Assembly: GCF_036388275.1 (NCBI RefSeq)
Contig: NZ_DASVSF010000023.1
Coordinates: 62,001 to 126,000, forward strand
Length of the DNA: 64,000 nucleotides
Origin: Longimicrobium sp.
Lineage (GTDB): Bacteria; Gemmatimonadota; Gemmatimonadetes; Longimicrobiales; Longimicrobiaceae
Direction: 5' to 3'
How positions within the stretch are numbered: position 1 is the stretch's first letter; every line of letters starts with the position of its first letter. A model generated the notes under the pieces. That model did no database searches and was not told the origin of the DNA. It worked only from the letters and a program-made list of their open reading frames with translations. Made by a program: the position numbers and the translations under genes. Below, piece after piece: positions 31,185-39,098 of the stretch.

Positions 31185-33887
31185 TCAGCGGCCGATCCAG
31201 TACGTGGCTTTGATCACCAGCACATTGTCGGGCTTGGAGTCGAAGATCCCGTTGGCGTCGCGGCCGAACTCGAAGTCGCCGTACGCCTGCCCATCCGAAC
31301 GCTGCTGCTGCCACACCAGGAAGAGCGTGCTTCCTGGCCGGTACTCCCACCGCAGCACGGCGTTTCCGCGCAGCGAGCGCACGTTGAAGTCCGGGTTGTC
31401 GAAGCGAAAGTCCTGGTCCGCCGCCGGGTCGCCGTCGGTGTCCAGGCGATACGTGCCCGGGGTGCCGTCGGCGCGCGTGGCGGCTACGGACAGCTCCGTG
31501 TCGGTGAAGGTGCGCCGGTCCAGGCTGCGCGGCCGCTCGAACTCCTTGAAGTTGCGGTAGTCGCCCGCGGCCACGAACGGCTGCGCATACAACTCCAGCG
31601 ACAGCGTGGGCGAGAACGTCCAGTTCAGGCGCGTGCTCATCGACACGGTGTGCTGCTCCAGGTCGGCGAACACGGCGCGCCGGCCGAACATGGCCGTCGC
31701 CGTCGGGTCCGTGAACTGGCGGACGTAGGCGGCCCGGCTGTCGCTGTAGTTGTACGCCGGCGACAGGGTGAGCTGCACGTTGGTGCTGGGCTTGAAGCGA
31801 AGGCTGGCGTTCGCCTCCACGAAGCTTCCCCCATCGGCCGACCCGCCGAAGCCGGGGTTCATGGACAGCACAACCGGCTTGCGCGAGTCGGTGCTCATCC
31901 GCGGGCCCATGAACCAGCTGGCCGCACGGCGGACCACGGCGCCCCCGCGGGTGGCGCGGTCGGAGTACACCTCGGGCCTATAATGTCCGTAGAGCCCCGC
32001 CTCCCAGTAGTTGTGGAAGGTGCCGCTGACGAACGCGTGCACCTGCGCGTCGGTGCGGTCGCCGTCGAAGTTCACCTGGTTCTGCCCGCCCGCGCCCACC
32101 ACCGCGTTCCGGTACCAGCTGCCCGGCTGGGTCCACTGCCGCAGCACGTTGCCGTGCATCCACACGTAGTCGGCCTGGGTGAGGAACGCCATGTCGTTCA
32201 CCTCGAACCCCGGGCTGCGGTAGTTGACCGACGATTCCCACAGCCAGTCGCCGCTCTCCTTGCTCAGCCGCGCGTATCCGCCGAAGCCGCGCAGCGCGGT
32301 GGCGCCGGTTTCGTACCGGTCGCTGAACACCCCGTTCGAGCCCTGCCCGCGGTCCGGCCGGTTGAAGTAGCGCGCGGACGAGCGCTGCAGCCGGTCGATG
32401 GCGAGCGAGTCGCCCATGACGTTGCTCAGGGCCACGTTGCCCATCAGCCGGTACGTCTGGTTCTTCCAGTACAGGTTCCAGTCGGCGCCCAGGGCCTCGG
32501 CGTGCGCGGGAAGCTGGTTGCGCAGAAGGCCGTCGCCCTCGCCGAAGCGGCGGACCACGGAGGTGGCCATCAGCCCCCAGGTGCGGGCGCCGCCCGCGGT
32601 GGTGCGGCGCACGCGGCCCATGAAGTAGTTGGTCATCGGCTCCACCGTGTGCTCCGCCACGGGTCCGGTGAGGTTGCGCACGCGCGACACCTCGCGCGCC
32701 GTCACCGCCTCCAACGCGCCGATCTGCCATCCGCCCGCCGTGCGCCCGGTGAGCTTGGCGGCGCCGATCAGCCGGGCGTTGGCGGGCCGGTCCTCGTACT
32801 CGTACTCCTCCGGCAGCCCGCCCTGCGGCGACCGGCCGATGCGGCGCGAGTAGAACAGCGACATCCCGCTGACGTTGCTGCACGTGAAGCAGTTGAGCCC
32901 GCCAAAGCTGAGCAGGCCGCTTCCCTCCACGAAGAAGGGGCGCTTCTCTTCGAAGTAGCTTTCGAACGCGCTCAGGTTCACCACGGCCGGGTCCTGCTCC
33001 ACCTGCCCGAAGTCGGGGTTGATGGTGGCCGACAGCGTAAGGTTGGAGCCCAGCAGCGCCCGCACGTCGGCGCCGATGCGGGTATCGTACTCGCGCTCGT
33101 GCTGGAAGGGGCTGCCCGGCTGCGTGGGCGTAACGTACGACGCCCGGCTGACCGCGTACGGCATGATCTCCAGCCCGCGCGGACGGCTTTCCACGCGAAT
33201 GCCGGCCAGGTGCCCGAAGCGCGGCGGACCGCCCGTTTCCTTGCTGCCCCAGAACGACCACATCGACGTTTCGTTCAGCCGCTGCGCCTGCCGCCAGATC
33301 TGCATTCCCCACGTCTGCTCGACGGCGCTGGAAAAGCGCAGCTGGCTCCAGGGGATGCGCATTTCCGCCGTCCATCCCAGCGAATCGATGTGCGTCTCGG
33401 CCACCCACACCGGGTCCCACGAGGGGTCGGCGTTGGCGGAGGCCTGGCCCGCATCGTACTTGACGCCCGACGGGTTCACCTGCAGCACCGTGCGGCCGGC
33501 GTGGTCGTGGAAGGTGTCGAACACCAGTTGGATGTAATCGCTATCCACGTTCTGGTCGCGCCGCGTGAGCTGCCTGCGCACGCCGGCGGCGCCCAGCGAG
33601 TCGTACATCCGCGCACCCACGTACAGCGCGGCCTCGTCGTAGGCGAAGCGCACCTCGGTGCGCTGCGTGGCGGGCTGCCCCTCGTTGGGCTCCAATTGGC
33701 GGAAGTCCGTGGCCGGCGCGGGCGTCTTCCACACGTCCTCGCTGAGCTTCCCGTCGAGCACGATGCCTGCGGCACGGTGGGCCGACACGCTCGGCGTGCC
33801 CGAGGGGTGTGCGTCCTGCGCGGCGACGGGTGATGCAAGCACGCCCGCGGCGAGCAGGGCCGCGATGGTGGTCTGGATACGCTTCAT
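31185..33887 (-). CDS. DUF5916 outer-membrane protein with CBM9-like N-domain
   Basis: This encodes a 900-aa secreted protein (signal MKRIQTTIAALLAAGVLASP, cleaved near VAAQ). Residues of about 30-210 form a CBM9-like sugar-binding module: IVLDGKLSEDVWKTPAPATD, RTEVRFAYDEAALYVGARMYD and GWTAEMRIPWSQLRF. The remainder is the DUF5916 region, rich in aromatic beta strands with NPDFGQVEQDPAVVNLSAFE and FFVEGSGLLSF, ending in an aromatic terminal strand (VIKATYWIGR) suited to BAM insertion. The family is common in Bacteroidota and Gemmatimonadota and is predicted to be a large outer-membrane barrel. Its function is unknown. Confidence 0.88.
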   Translation of the reverse strand: MKRIQTTIAALLAAGVLASPVAAQDAHPSGTPSVSAHRAAGIVLDGKLSEDVWKTPAPATDFRQLEPNEGQPATQRTEVRFAYDEAALYVGARMYDSLGAAGVRRQLTRRDQNVDSDYIQLVFDTFHDHAGRTVLQVNPSGVKYDAGQASANADPSWDPVWVAETHIDSLGWTAEMRIPWSQLRFSSAVEQTWGMQIWRQAQRLNETSMWSFWGSKETGGPPRFGHLAGIRVESRPRGLEIMPYAVSRASYVTPTQPGSPFQHEREYDTRIGADVRALLGSNLTLSATINPDFGQVEQDPAVVNLSAFESYFEEKRPFFVEGSGLLSFGGLNCFTCSNVSGMSLFYSRRIGRSPQGGLPEEYEYEDRPANARLIGAAKLTGRTAGGWQIGALEAVTAREVSRVRNLTGPVAEHTVEPMTNYFMGRVRRTTAGGARTWGLMATSVVRRFGEGDGLLRNQLPAHAEALGADWNLYWKNQTYRLMGNVALSNVMGDSLAIDRLQRSSARYFNRPDRGQGSNGVFSDRYETGATALRGFGGYARLSKESGDWLWESSVNYRSPGFEVNDMAFLTQADYVWMHGNVLRQWTQPGSWYRNAVVGAGGQNQVNFDGDRTDAQVHAFVSGTFHNYWEAGLYGHYRPEVYSDRATRGGAVVRRAASWFMGPRMSTDSRKPVVLSMNPGFGGSADGGSFVEANASLRFKPSTNVQLTLSPAYNYSDSRAAYVRQFTDPTATAMFGRRAVFADLEQHTVSMSTRLNWTFSPTLSLELYAQPFVAAGDYRNFKEFERPRSLDRRTFTDTELSVAATRADGTPGTYRLDTDGDPAADQDFRFDNPDFNVRSLRGNAVLRWEYRPGSTLFLVWQQQRSDGQAYGDFEFGRDANGIFDSKPDNVLVIKATYWIGR

Positions 33888-34094
33888 GGACGCTGCCCCG
33901 AGTCTGGATGCTGCACGGTCCTGCAGAACGGATATTGGATGCAGCAAGTGGCCAAGTGGTTTACTTCGGGGTGCTACGGGTTTAGCAGGGCAGGGGTTTC
34001 AGGATGGGTCGAGAGGTCGCCGCAGCCCGCACGCGATATTCGGCAGCGTCGGATGGCTCGGCAGGCGCGGCGTGCGTGCAGGTGAAGCCCCGAG

Positions 34095-34230
34095 CGGAAC
34101 GCACCGAGGCGTCGGGGTCGGTGCACGCTGCCGCGCCCGGGCTGTTACGTGCCCCATGCAAGATCCTTCGGCCCGCGAGGGATGCTCTGCGGGCGAGTGC
34201 GGTGCGCCTGGGCCTCTGGATGACAGGGCA
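34095..34230 (-). repeat. Family C repeat, copy 4 (inverted)
   Basis: On the minus strand: GTCATCCAGAGGCCCAGGCG, CCGAAGGATCTTGCATGG, then a GCGGCAGCGTGCACC tail. It opens a run of repeats in the 713-bp gene-free stretch 33888-34600; 33888-34094 holds nothing recognised. Confidence 0.7.
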
Positions 34231-34263
34231 TTGAGTTGCGGAGATTTACGGTGACGCACCGGG

Positions 34264-34316
34264 CTGGCTCCCTTCCCCCGCGGGGTTTGCGGGGGAAGGG
34301 CTGGGGATGGGGGGCG
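34264..34316 (-). repeat. Family A palindromic repeat, copy 4 (inverted)
   Basis: CTGGCTCCCTTCCCCCGC, then GGGGTTTGC, then GGGGGAAGGGCTGGGGATGG, i.e. the family A unit on the minus strand. Confidence 0.85.
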
Positions 34317-34361
34317 CCCGGGGCATGCGCCGGGTTGCCGTGCCCCGGGGTTGTACGTGTC

Positions 34362-34435
34362 CGCGGCTGAATCTTCGGCCCGCGTGGTCTTGTGTGCGGG
34401 CAGCTGCGGTGCACCTGGGCCTCAGGATGACAAGG
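34362..34435 (-). repeat. Family C repeat, copy 5 (inverted, short)
   Basis: Minus strand: GTCATCCTGAGGCCCAGGTG and GGGCCGAAGATTCAGCCGCG. The tail module is missing or degenerate. Confidence 0.65.
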
Positions 34436-34470
34436 TGTGGTGCTACAACGACTTGCAGGCGCTCCCAGGT

Positions 34471-34544
34471 CTGAAGTGTACACCTTCTCCCACGCTGTTT
34501 GTGGGAGAGGGTGGACGAGCATAAGCGAGGACGGGTGAGGGCCC
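34471..34544 (-). repeat. Family B long-form repeat, copy 3
   Basis: GAAGTGTACAC, a TTCTCCCAC...GTGGGAGAG stem around GCTGTTT, and the same 33-bp tail as at 4726-4797 (GTGGACGAGCATAAGCGAGG plus 13 bp). Confidence 0.8.
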
Positions 34545-34600
34545 CGCGGAGCCGAGGACTTGCCTCGCACTCCGCACCCCCACCCGTCCATCTGTTCCAC

Positions 34601-35662
34601 TCACCCCAGGGGCGCCAGCGCCGCGCCGATCTCGTCGCGGTCCGGCTCCAGCCACGCCGGCAGCTTCAGCTCCGTCCCCAGCGCCTCCTCGTCCACCCCG
34701 AAGCCGGGGCCGTCGGTGGCGATCTCCAGCAGCAGCCCGTCCGGCGCGCGGAAGTAGATGCTGTTGAAGTACGTGCGGTCCATCACCGGCGACGGCTGCA
34801 CGCCCAGTGACCGGAGGTGGTCCACCCAGGCCCCCTGCTCCTCGTCGTCCCGCACCCGGAACGCCACGTGGTGCGTCTGCCCCACGCCGCCGCGCGCGCG
34901 GTTGTAGTGCGACGGCCAGCCGAAGAGCGTCCACGAGCTGTGGGGCGCCACCGTCTTCCCGTCGTAGCTGCCCCAGAAGTAGTGCAGCATGTCGGGCGCG
35001 TCGCGGTTGGTGGTCTTCTTGATCATCTTCAGCCCCAGCACGGCCTCGTAGAACTCGCCCGCGCGCTCCAGGCTGTCGGTGATGCCGCTGATGTGGTGAA
35101 TCCCCTGCAGCGCCATGTCGGGGGTGATCGCCGGCACCGGCTCCGGGTGCGTCAGCGCCGCGATGGACGCCTCGTCGCGAAAGCCGCGGACGATGCGCTG
35201 CGGCGGAATCATCAGCTGCCGGCCCAGCGCCTCCGCCGGCTCGTCGATGTCGTAGCCAGGCCCCTTGCTGGCGATCTCCAGGATCTGCCCGTCGGGGTCG
35301 CGAAAGTACAGGCTGGTGAAGTAGCCGCGGTCGTACGGCCCGCTCACGTGCACGCCGTGGTCCGTCAGCCGGCGCTTCCACTTCAGCAGCGCCTCGTCGC
35401 TCTCCGCCCCCAGCGCCAGGTGGTGCACCCCGCCGATGCCGGGACGGCCCGCGGGCGCATCGCCCCACTCGAAGAAGGTGAGAATGGTGCCCGGCCGCCC
35501 GCCCTCGTCGCCGAAGTACAGGTGGTAGGCGCCCGGATCGTCGAAGTTCACCGTCTTCTTCACAAGCCCCAGCCCCAGCACGCCGCGGTAGAACTCCAGC
35601 GTGCGCCGCGCGTTGGACGAAACCATGGTGATGTGGTGAAAGCCCTGCGTCTCCAGCTTCAT
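34601..35662 (-). CDS. Glyoxalase-fold ring-cleaving dioxygenase (MhqO-like)
   Basis: This encodes a 353-aa protein made of two tandem vicinal-oxygen-chelate halves. The first starts GFHHITMVSSNARRTLEFYR and ends YFTSLYFRDPDGQILEIA; the second starts GIHHISGITDSLERAGEFYE and ends YFNSIYFRAPDGLLLEIA. The first-strand His and terminal Glu of each half are the usual metal ligands. The closest remembered family is MhqO/MhqA (YkcA), ring-cleaving dioxygenases that remove quinones and hydroquinones. The gene is third in the leftward order marR, yceI, dioxygenase, 71 nt after yceI with a hairpin between, which supports a quinone-stress role. Confidence 0.85.
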   Translation of the reverse strand: MKLETQGFHHITMVSSNARRTLEFYRGVLGLGLVKKTVNFDDPGAYHLYFGDEGGRPGTILTFFEWGDAPAGRPGIGGVHHLALGAESDEALLKWKRRLTDHGVHVSGPYDRGYFTSLYFRDPDGQILEIASKGPGYDIDEPAEALGRQLMIPPQRIVRGFRDEASIAALTHPEPVPAITPDMALQGIHHISGITDSLERAGEFYEAVLGLKMIKKTTNRDAPDMLHYFWGSYDGKTVAPHSSWTLFGWPSHYNRARGGVGQTHHVAFRVRDDEEQGAWVDHLRSLGVQPSPVMDRTYFNSIYFRAPDGLLLEIATDGPGFGVDEEALGTELKLPAWLEPDRDEIGAALAPLG

Positions 35663-35685
35663 CGTCGCCTCCTTCCCGGTCCGGC

Positions 35686-35712
35686 GCCCCTCCCCGGGCC
35701 GGGGAGGGGCGA
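35686..35712. repeat. Perfect GC hairpin between yceI and dioxygenase genes
   Basis: CGCCCCTCCCCGG (35686-35698) pairs with CCGGGGAGGGGCG (35700-35712). It resembles the family B-like hairpin at 4124 and might attenuate read-through, but no T-run follows on the minus strand. Confidence 0.55.
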
Positions 35713-35733
35713 AAGCTCCGCGCTCGCTCCTGG

Positions 35734-36291
35734 TCAGTCCGCCTGCTTCACGGCCTGCACCTCGAGCGTGATCTTGATGTCGTTGCTCACCAGTACGCCA
35801 CCGGTCTCCAGCGCCTGGTTCCAGGTGAGCCCGAAGTCGCGCCGGTCGATCTTGGTCGTGGCGCTGAACGCCGCGCGCTCACCGCCCCACGGGTCGCCGC
35901 CGCGGCCCTCGTCCGTCACGTGAAGCACCACCGGGCGCGTCACGTCGCGGATGGTCAGGTCGCCGGCCACGTCGAAGCCGTCGCCCGCCGGCGTCACGCT
36001 CACGCTGCGGAAGCTGAGCGTGGGATGGTTCTCCACGTCGAAGAAGTCCGCCGAGCGCAGGTGCGCGTCGCGCTGCTCCTGGCGCGTGTCGATGCTGGTC
36101 GTGTCGATCTCGGCCGTGACGGTGGAGGCGCTGGGATTGGTCTCGTCCAGCACGATGGTCCCGCTCACGGCGCCGAAGCGGCCGCGCACGGTGCTGATCA
36201 TCAGGTGCTTCAGCGAGAACTCGACGTTGGTGTGCGCCGGGTCGATCTGCCACGTGGTCGTGGTGCTGGTGCTCTCGGTCGTGATGCTCAT
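35734..36291 (-). CDS. YceI-family lipocalin-like protein
   Basis: This encodes a 185-aa protein with the YceI pattern: WQIDPAHTNVEFSLKHLMIS, VRGRFGAVSGTIVLDE, AEIDTTSIDTRQEQRDAHLR, SADFFDVENHPTLSFRS, LTIRDVTRPVVL and IDRRDFGLTWN. YceI barrels bind polyisoprenoids and possibly isoprenoid quinones. No signal peptide is visible: the ATG at 36289-36291, with GAGG 8 nt upstream, gives a Ser/Thr-rich polar N-terminus, so it may be cytosolic, unlike E. coli YceI. Its promoter carries the same operator as the marR gene. Confidence 0.92.
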   Translation of the reverse strand: MSITTESTSTTTTWQIDPAHTNVEFSLKHLMISTVRGRFGAVSGTIVLDETNPSASTVTAEIDTTSIDTRQEQRDAHLRSADFFDVENHPTLSFRSVSVTPAGDGFDVAGDLTIRDVTRPVVLHVTDEGRGGDPWGGERAAFSATTKIDRRDFGLTWNQALETGGVLVSNDIKITLEVQAVKQAD

Positions 36292-36389
36292 GGTAGCGTC
36301 CTCGTTGTGTTGGTTCGGTCGCGTGGGCCCATCTCTCCTTTCGCGGCGGCCGGGCCGTTCGACCCGCCGCGATTGCTTCACTGCTTTGA

Positions 36390-36429
36390 ATCTTAGAACT
36401 AAGATAGTCGTGCAAACGAATTTTGTCTA
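36390..36429 (-). promoter_or_regulatory. yceI promoter with MarR operator
   Basis: The palindrome ATCTTAG-AA-CTAAGAT (36390-36405) overlaps a -10 TATCTT (complement of 36401-36406). A -35 TAGACA (complement of 36424-36429) lies 17 bp away. The operator core is identical to the one in front of the marR gene. Confidence 0.75.
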
Positions 36430-36891
36430 GGCCGGCTTCTCCGCCTCCGCCGCGTGCCGCCCCAGCTTGCGGAGCAGCTCCGTAACGGTCTGCTTCTCCT
36501 CGGGCGTCAGCCCGCCGAGCGCGGCCTCGAGCGCGGCCGCGTGGGCGGGAAAGATCTCGGTGATCAGCGCCTCGCCCTCGGGGGTGAGCGCGGCGTAGTA
36601 GGCGCGCCGGTCGTGCTCGCACCGCCGCCGCTCCGCCAGCCCCTTGGCCGCCAGGCGGTCCAGCAGGTAGGTGACGCCCCCGCTGGTCACCAGGATCTTC
36701 TTCTGCAGCTCTCCCAGCAGCAGGGGGCCCTTGTGGTGCAGCGCCTCCAGAATGCCGAACTCCATCAGCGTCAGCCCGTGCCGCGCGATGTCGGCCTGCG
36801 CGTGCGCCGCCACGGCGCCGTGGGCGCGCGACAGCACCACGAACAGCTTCAGCGCCTGCTCCGTCGATTCCTTCGTTCTCGTGTTGCTCAT
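36427..36891 (-). CDS. MarR-family regulator (MhqR-like)
   Basis: This encodes a 154-aa winged-helix protein: LTLMEFGILEALHHKGPLLL, the recognition helix region QKKILVTSGGVTYLLDRLAA, and the wing KGLAERRRCEHDRRAYYAAL, then helical dimerisation ends. MarR proteins usually repress by binding 16-20-bp palindromes and release on phenolics, quinones or oxidants. Two identical palindromes lie at this gene and at yceI, so it probably represses both. One Cys (CEHD) in the wing is a possible redox sensor. The ATG at 36889-36891 has GAGG upstream. Confidence 0.9.
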   Translation of the reverse strand: MSNTRTKESTEQALKLFVVLSRAHGAVAAHAQADIARHGLTLMEFGILEALHHKGPLLLGELQKKILVTSGGVTYLLDRLAAKGLAERRRCEHDRRAYYAALTPEGEALITEIFPAHAAALEAALGGLTPEEKQTVTELLRKLGRHAAEAEKPA

Positions 36892-36908
36892 CGTCGTCGC
36901 CTCGTCAT

Positions 36909-36950
36909 TTATCTTAGAACTAAGATAACGGAAGGGCATCCCAAGATCAA
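36909..36950 (-). promoter_or_regulatory. marR promoter with MarR operator
   Basis: TTATCTTAG (36909-36917) and CTAAGATAA (36920-36928) form a near-perfect palindrome. It covers the -10 TATCTT (complement of 36922-36927); the -35 TTGATC (complement of 36945-36950) is 17 bp away. The operator lies 17 bp upstream of the marR start, implying autorepression. Confidence 0.8.
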
Positions 36951-36973
36951 GGGTCGCGGAGGGCCCTGGCGCG

Positions 36974-36982
36974 TGGTACAAT
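36974..36982 (+). promoter_or_regulatory. Candidate extended -10 promoter
   Basis: TGGTACAAT is an extended -10 element 47 bp upstream of the hydrolase ATG at 37029. No -35 match is evident. Confidence 0.45.
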
Positions 36983-37028
36983 GACGCCCGTCCGCCCGAC
37001 GCACAACGGTCCAGGGGTCCGAAAATCG

Positions 37029-37859
37029 ATGACCGATCCGCAGATTCCAATTCTCGCGCACACTCGCGTCACCGGGAAGGATGCCACGCCCACGCGATGG
37101 CTGCTGGTGCTTCACGGCATCTACGGCAGCGGCCGCAACTGGGGCACCATCGCGCGGCGGCTGGTGGAGGCGCGGCCGGAGTGGGGCGTGCTGCTGGTGG
37201 ACCTGCGCAACCACGGGGGCTCCAGGGGCTTTCCCGGCCCCCACACCCTAGCCGCCACCGCCGAAGACGTCGACCGCTTGGTGGAGCACCTGGGGATCGA
37301 CGCCACGGCGGTGATGGGGCACTCGTTCGGCGGCAAGGTGGCGCTGGTCTACGCGGCGCACCACGGCGGGGCGGGCCAGCTGCGGCAGGTGTGGGTGATG
37401 GACAGCACCCTCTCCGTCCGCGAGCCCGAGGGCAGCGCCTGGCGGATGATCGAGGTGATCCGTGCCCTGCCGCCGGAGTTCGCGTCGCGCGCCGAAGCGG
37501 TGGAGGGGATCGCGCGGGCCGGGTACGACGAGGCGCTGGGGCAGTGGATGGCCATCAACCTGGAGCTGGTGGATGGAACGTACCGCTGGCGCCTGGATTG
37601 GGACGTGATCGAAGAGATGCTGCGCGACTACTTCCGCACCGACCTGTGGGAGACCGTGGTGCGCCCACCGGGGGAGGTGGAGATCCACATCGTGAAGGCG
37701 ACGGAAAGCAACTCGCTGGATGACGAGGCGATCCGCCGCGTGGAGGCGGCGGGGACGGCCAACCCTCGCGTGCACCCTCACCAGCTGCATGGCGGGCACT
37801 GGATCAACACCGACAATCCTCAGGGCGTGCTGGCCCTGCTGGCGGGCAGCCTGCCGTAG
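37029..37859 (+). CDS. Alpha/beta hydrolase (YbfF-like)
   Basis: This encodes a 276-aa cytosolic hydrolase. The oxyanion motif LHGIYGSGRNWG lies near residue 28, the nucleophile Ser in GHSFGGK near residue 99, a helical cap follows, and the catalytic His is in LHGGHW near the C-terminus. The block VDLRNHGGS matches the YbfF/ABHD11 esterase group (usually DLRNHGxSPH). The substrate is probably a small acyl ester or thioester but is not determined. The ATG at 37029 is preferred over an upstream ATG (36981) that lies in the promoter. Confidence 0.85.
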   Translation: MTDPQIPILAHTRVTGKDATPTRWLLVLHGIYGSGRNWGTIARRLVEARPEWGVLLVDLRNHGGSRGFPGPHTLAATAEDVDRLVEHLGIDATAVMGHSFGGKVALVYAAHHGGAGQLRQVWVMDSTLSVREPEGSAWRMIEVIRALPPEFASRAEAVEGIARAGYDEALGQWMAINLELVDGTYRWRLDWDVIEEMLRDYFRTDLWETVVRPPGEVEIHIVKATESNSLDDEAIRRVEAAGTANPRVHPHQLHGGHWINTDNPQGVLALLAGSLP

Positions 37860-37860
37860 G

Positions 37861-37934
37861 GCTCCCCGCCCCCGGCCCCCATCCCCCGCTGCGCAGGGGA
37901 GGGGGAGACCTGAATCGCGCTTTGGCCGGCGCCG
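37861..37934. repeat. Degenerate A/B-type hairpin repeat
   Basis: CCCCCATCCCCCGCTGCGCA followed by GGGGAGGGGGAG has the family A layout with diverged stem. It fills the spacer between convergent genes and may terminate both. Confidence 0.5.
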
Positions 37935-38981
37935 TCAGGGCTCGTCGTCCGCGGAGACGGGGGCGGCAGCGCTATCCGTGGCTGGGGCGGCCACCTCGGC
38001 GGCGGGGGCAGGGACGGACGCGCCGGCGAGCTGCGTTGCGGCGCCCACCGTCGGCGTGCCCAGCAGCGCGGGCCCGCTCTCGGCGGCGGGGCGCGGCGGC
38101 TCGGGGCGGAGGTAGGGGATGTCGGCCAGCGCGAACGAGGCGCCGCCGCGCGCGGCACCCTGCCGCAGGCGCGCCATCGCCAGCGACGGCACCTGCGCGG
38201 TGTCCATCCCCGCGCGCGCCATCTCACGCTTCACCGCCGCGGCGAATCCGACGTCCCTGCCGTACACATTGGGATAGACGTGCAGCCGGTCGCCCCGCAG
38301 GCTCGCCACTTGGTAGGTAACGCGCATGCGGATGGACCGCGCCATCACGGTGTGCCGCTCGTTCTTCCCCGGCCGCGCCAGCCGCTCCAGCTCCGCGCTG
38401 TCGGCGTTGGGCGCGGCGATGCGGTGAAGGCGCTTGGCCAGGTCTACCACGTCGGCGTTCGACATCCGGATGCACCCGTGCGAGGCCGGCGCGCCCAGCC
38501 GCCCCTCGGAGGTTGTGCCGTGGATGTAGATCAGCTCGTCCATGTGCAGCTTCACGCGGCCCATGGGATTGCGCGGGCCCGGCGGCTCCGGCTTGCGGTT
38601 GCGCGCCCAGCCGCTTCCCGGCGGCGGATTCCACCAGGGGTTCCAGATCACCGTCGCCAGCAGGTATTCCCCCACGGGCGTGGCATATCTCGCCGATCCC
38701 ACGGAAACCGGGTAGGTCTGCACCACGCTCCCCGCCTCCCACAGCTCCAGCCGCCCGCTGGGGATGTTCACCACGACCTCCACGTCCGGCACGATCTCCC
38801 GCTTCGGCTTGGCCGGGACGGTGTCGGCGGCGGCGCTGTCGCCGCGCTCGATGCCCGGGACGGCGCCAGGGCGCAGTCCGTTGACGGCGGTTTCGGCGGC
38901 GGCATCACAGCCGGAAAGGCCCGTCGACAGCGAGGCTGTAGAAAGGAGAAGCAGGCCCAGGGAGCGAGCGCGGGACCACAT
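37935..38981 (-). CDS. L,D-transpeptidase (YkuD) lipoprotein
   Basis: This encodes a 348-aa lipoprotein (signal with lipobox LSGC). The YkuD domain (about residues 65-200) reads VVVNIPSGRLELWEAGSVVQ, TPVGEYLLATVIWNPWW, and the catalytic segment IYIHGTTSEGRLGAPASHGC ending IRM, whose Cys is the nucleophile. YkuD enzymes make 3-3 peptidoglycan cross-links or attach lipoproteins to peptidoglycan. The C-terminal 130 residues hold a long Pro/Ala-rich tail without a known domain. The ATG at 38979-38981 is chosen because the signal peptide follows it. Confidence 0.9.
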   Translation of the reverse strand: MWSRARSLGLLLLSTASLSTGLSGCDAAAETAVNGLRPGAVPGIERGDSAAADTVPAKPKREIVPDVEVVVNIPSGRLELWEAGSVVQTYPVSVGSARYATPVGEYLLATVIWNPWWNPPPGSGWARNRKPEPPGPRNPMGRVKLHMDELIYIHGTTSEGRLGAPASHGCIRMSNADVVDLAKRLHRIAAPNADSAELERLARPGKNERHTVMARSIRMRVTYQVASLRGDRLHVYPNVYGRDVGFAAAVKREMARAGMDTAQVPSLAMARLRQGAARGGASFALADIPYLRPEPPRPAAESGPALLGTPTVGAATQLAGASVPAPAAEVAAPATDSAAAPVSADDEP

Positions 38982-39098
38982 GGGAAGAACGCCTTCAGGG
39001 GAGGTACGCGCGGGCGCCGACGTGGTGCCCCTGCTAAATAAACATCCTTTGTGCCCACGATACAAGCGGCATGCCGTTCCAGCGGGAACTCGGGCCTG

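Noticed and set aside
36384..36430. Intrinsic terminator of marR at the ATCTTAG palindrome
   Set aside because: The stem is short and AT-rich without a T-run, and an identical sequence lies in front of the marR gene with promoter elements at the same spacing, so an operator explains it better.
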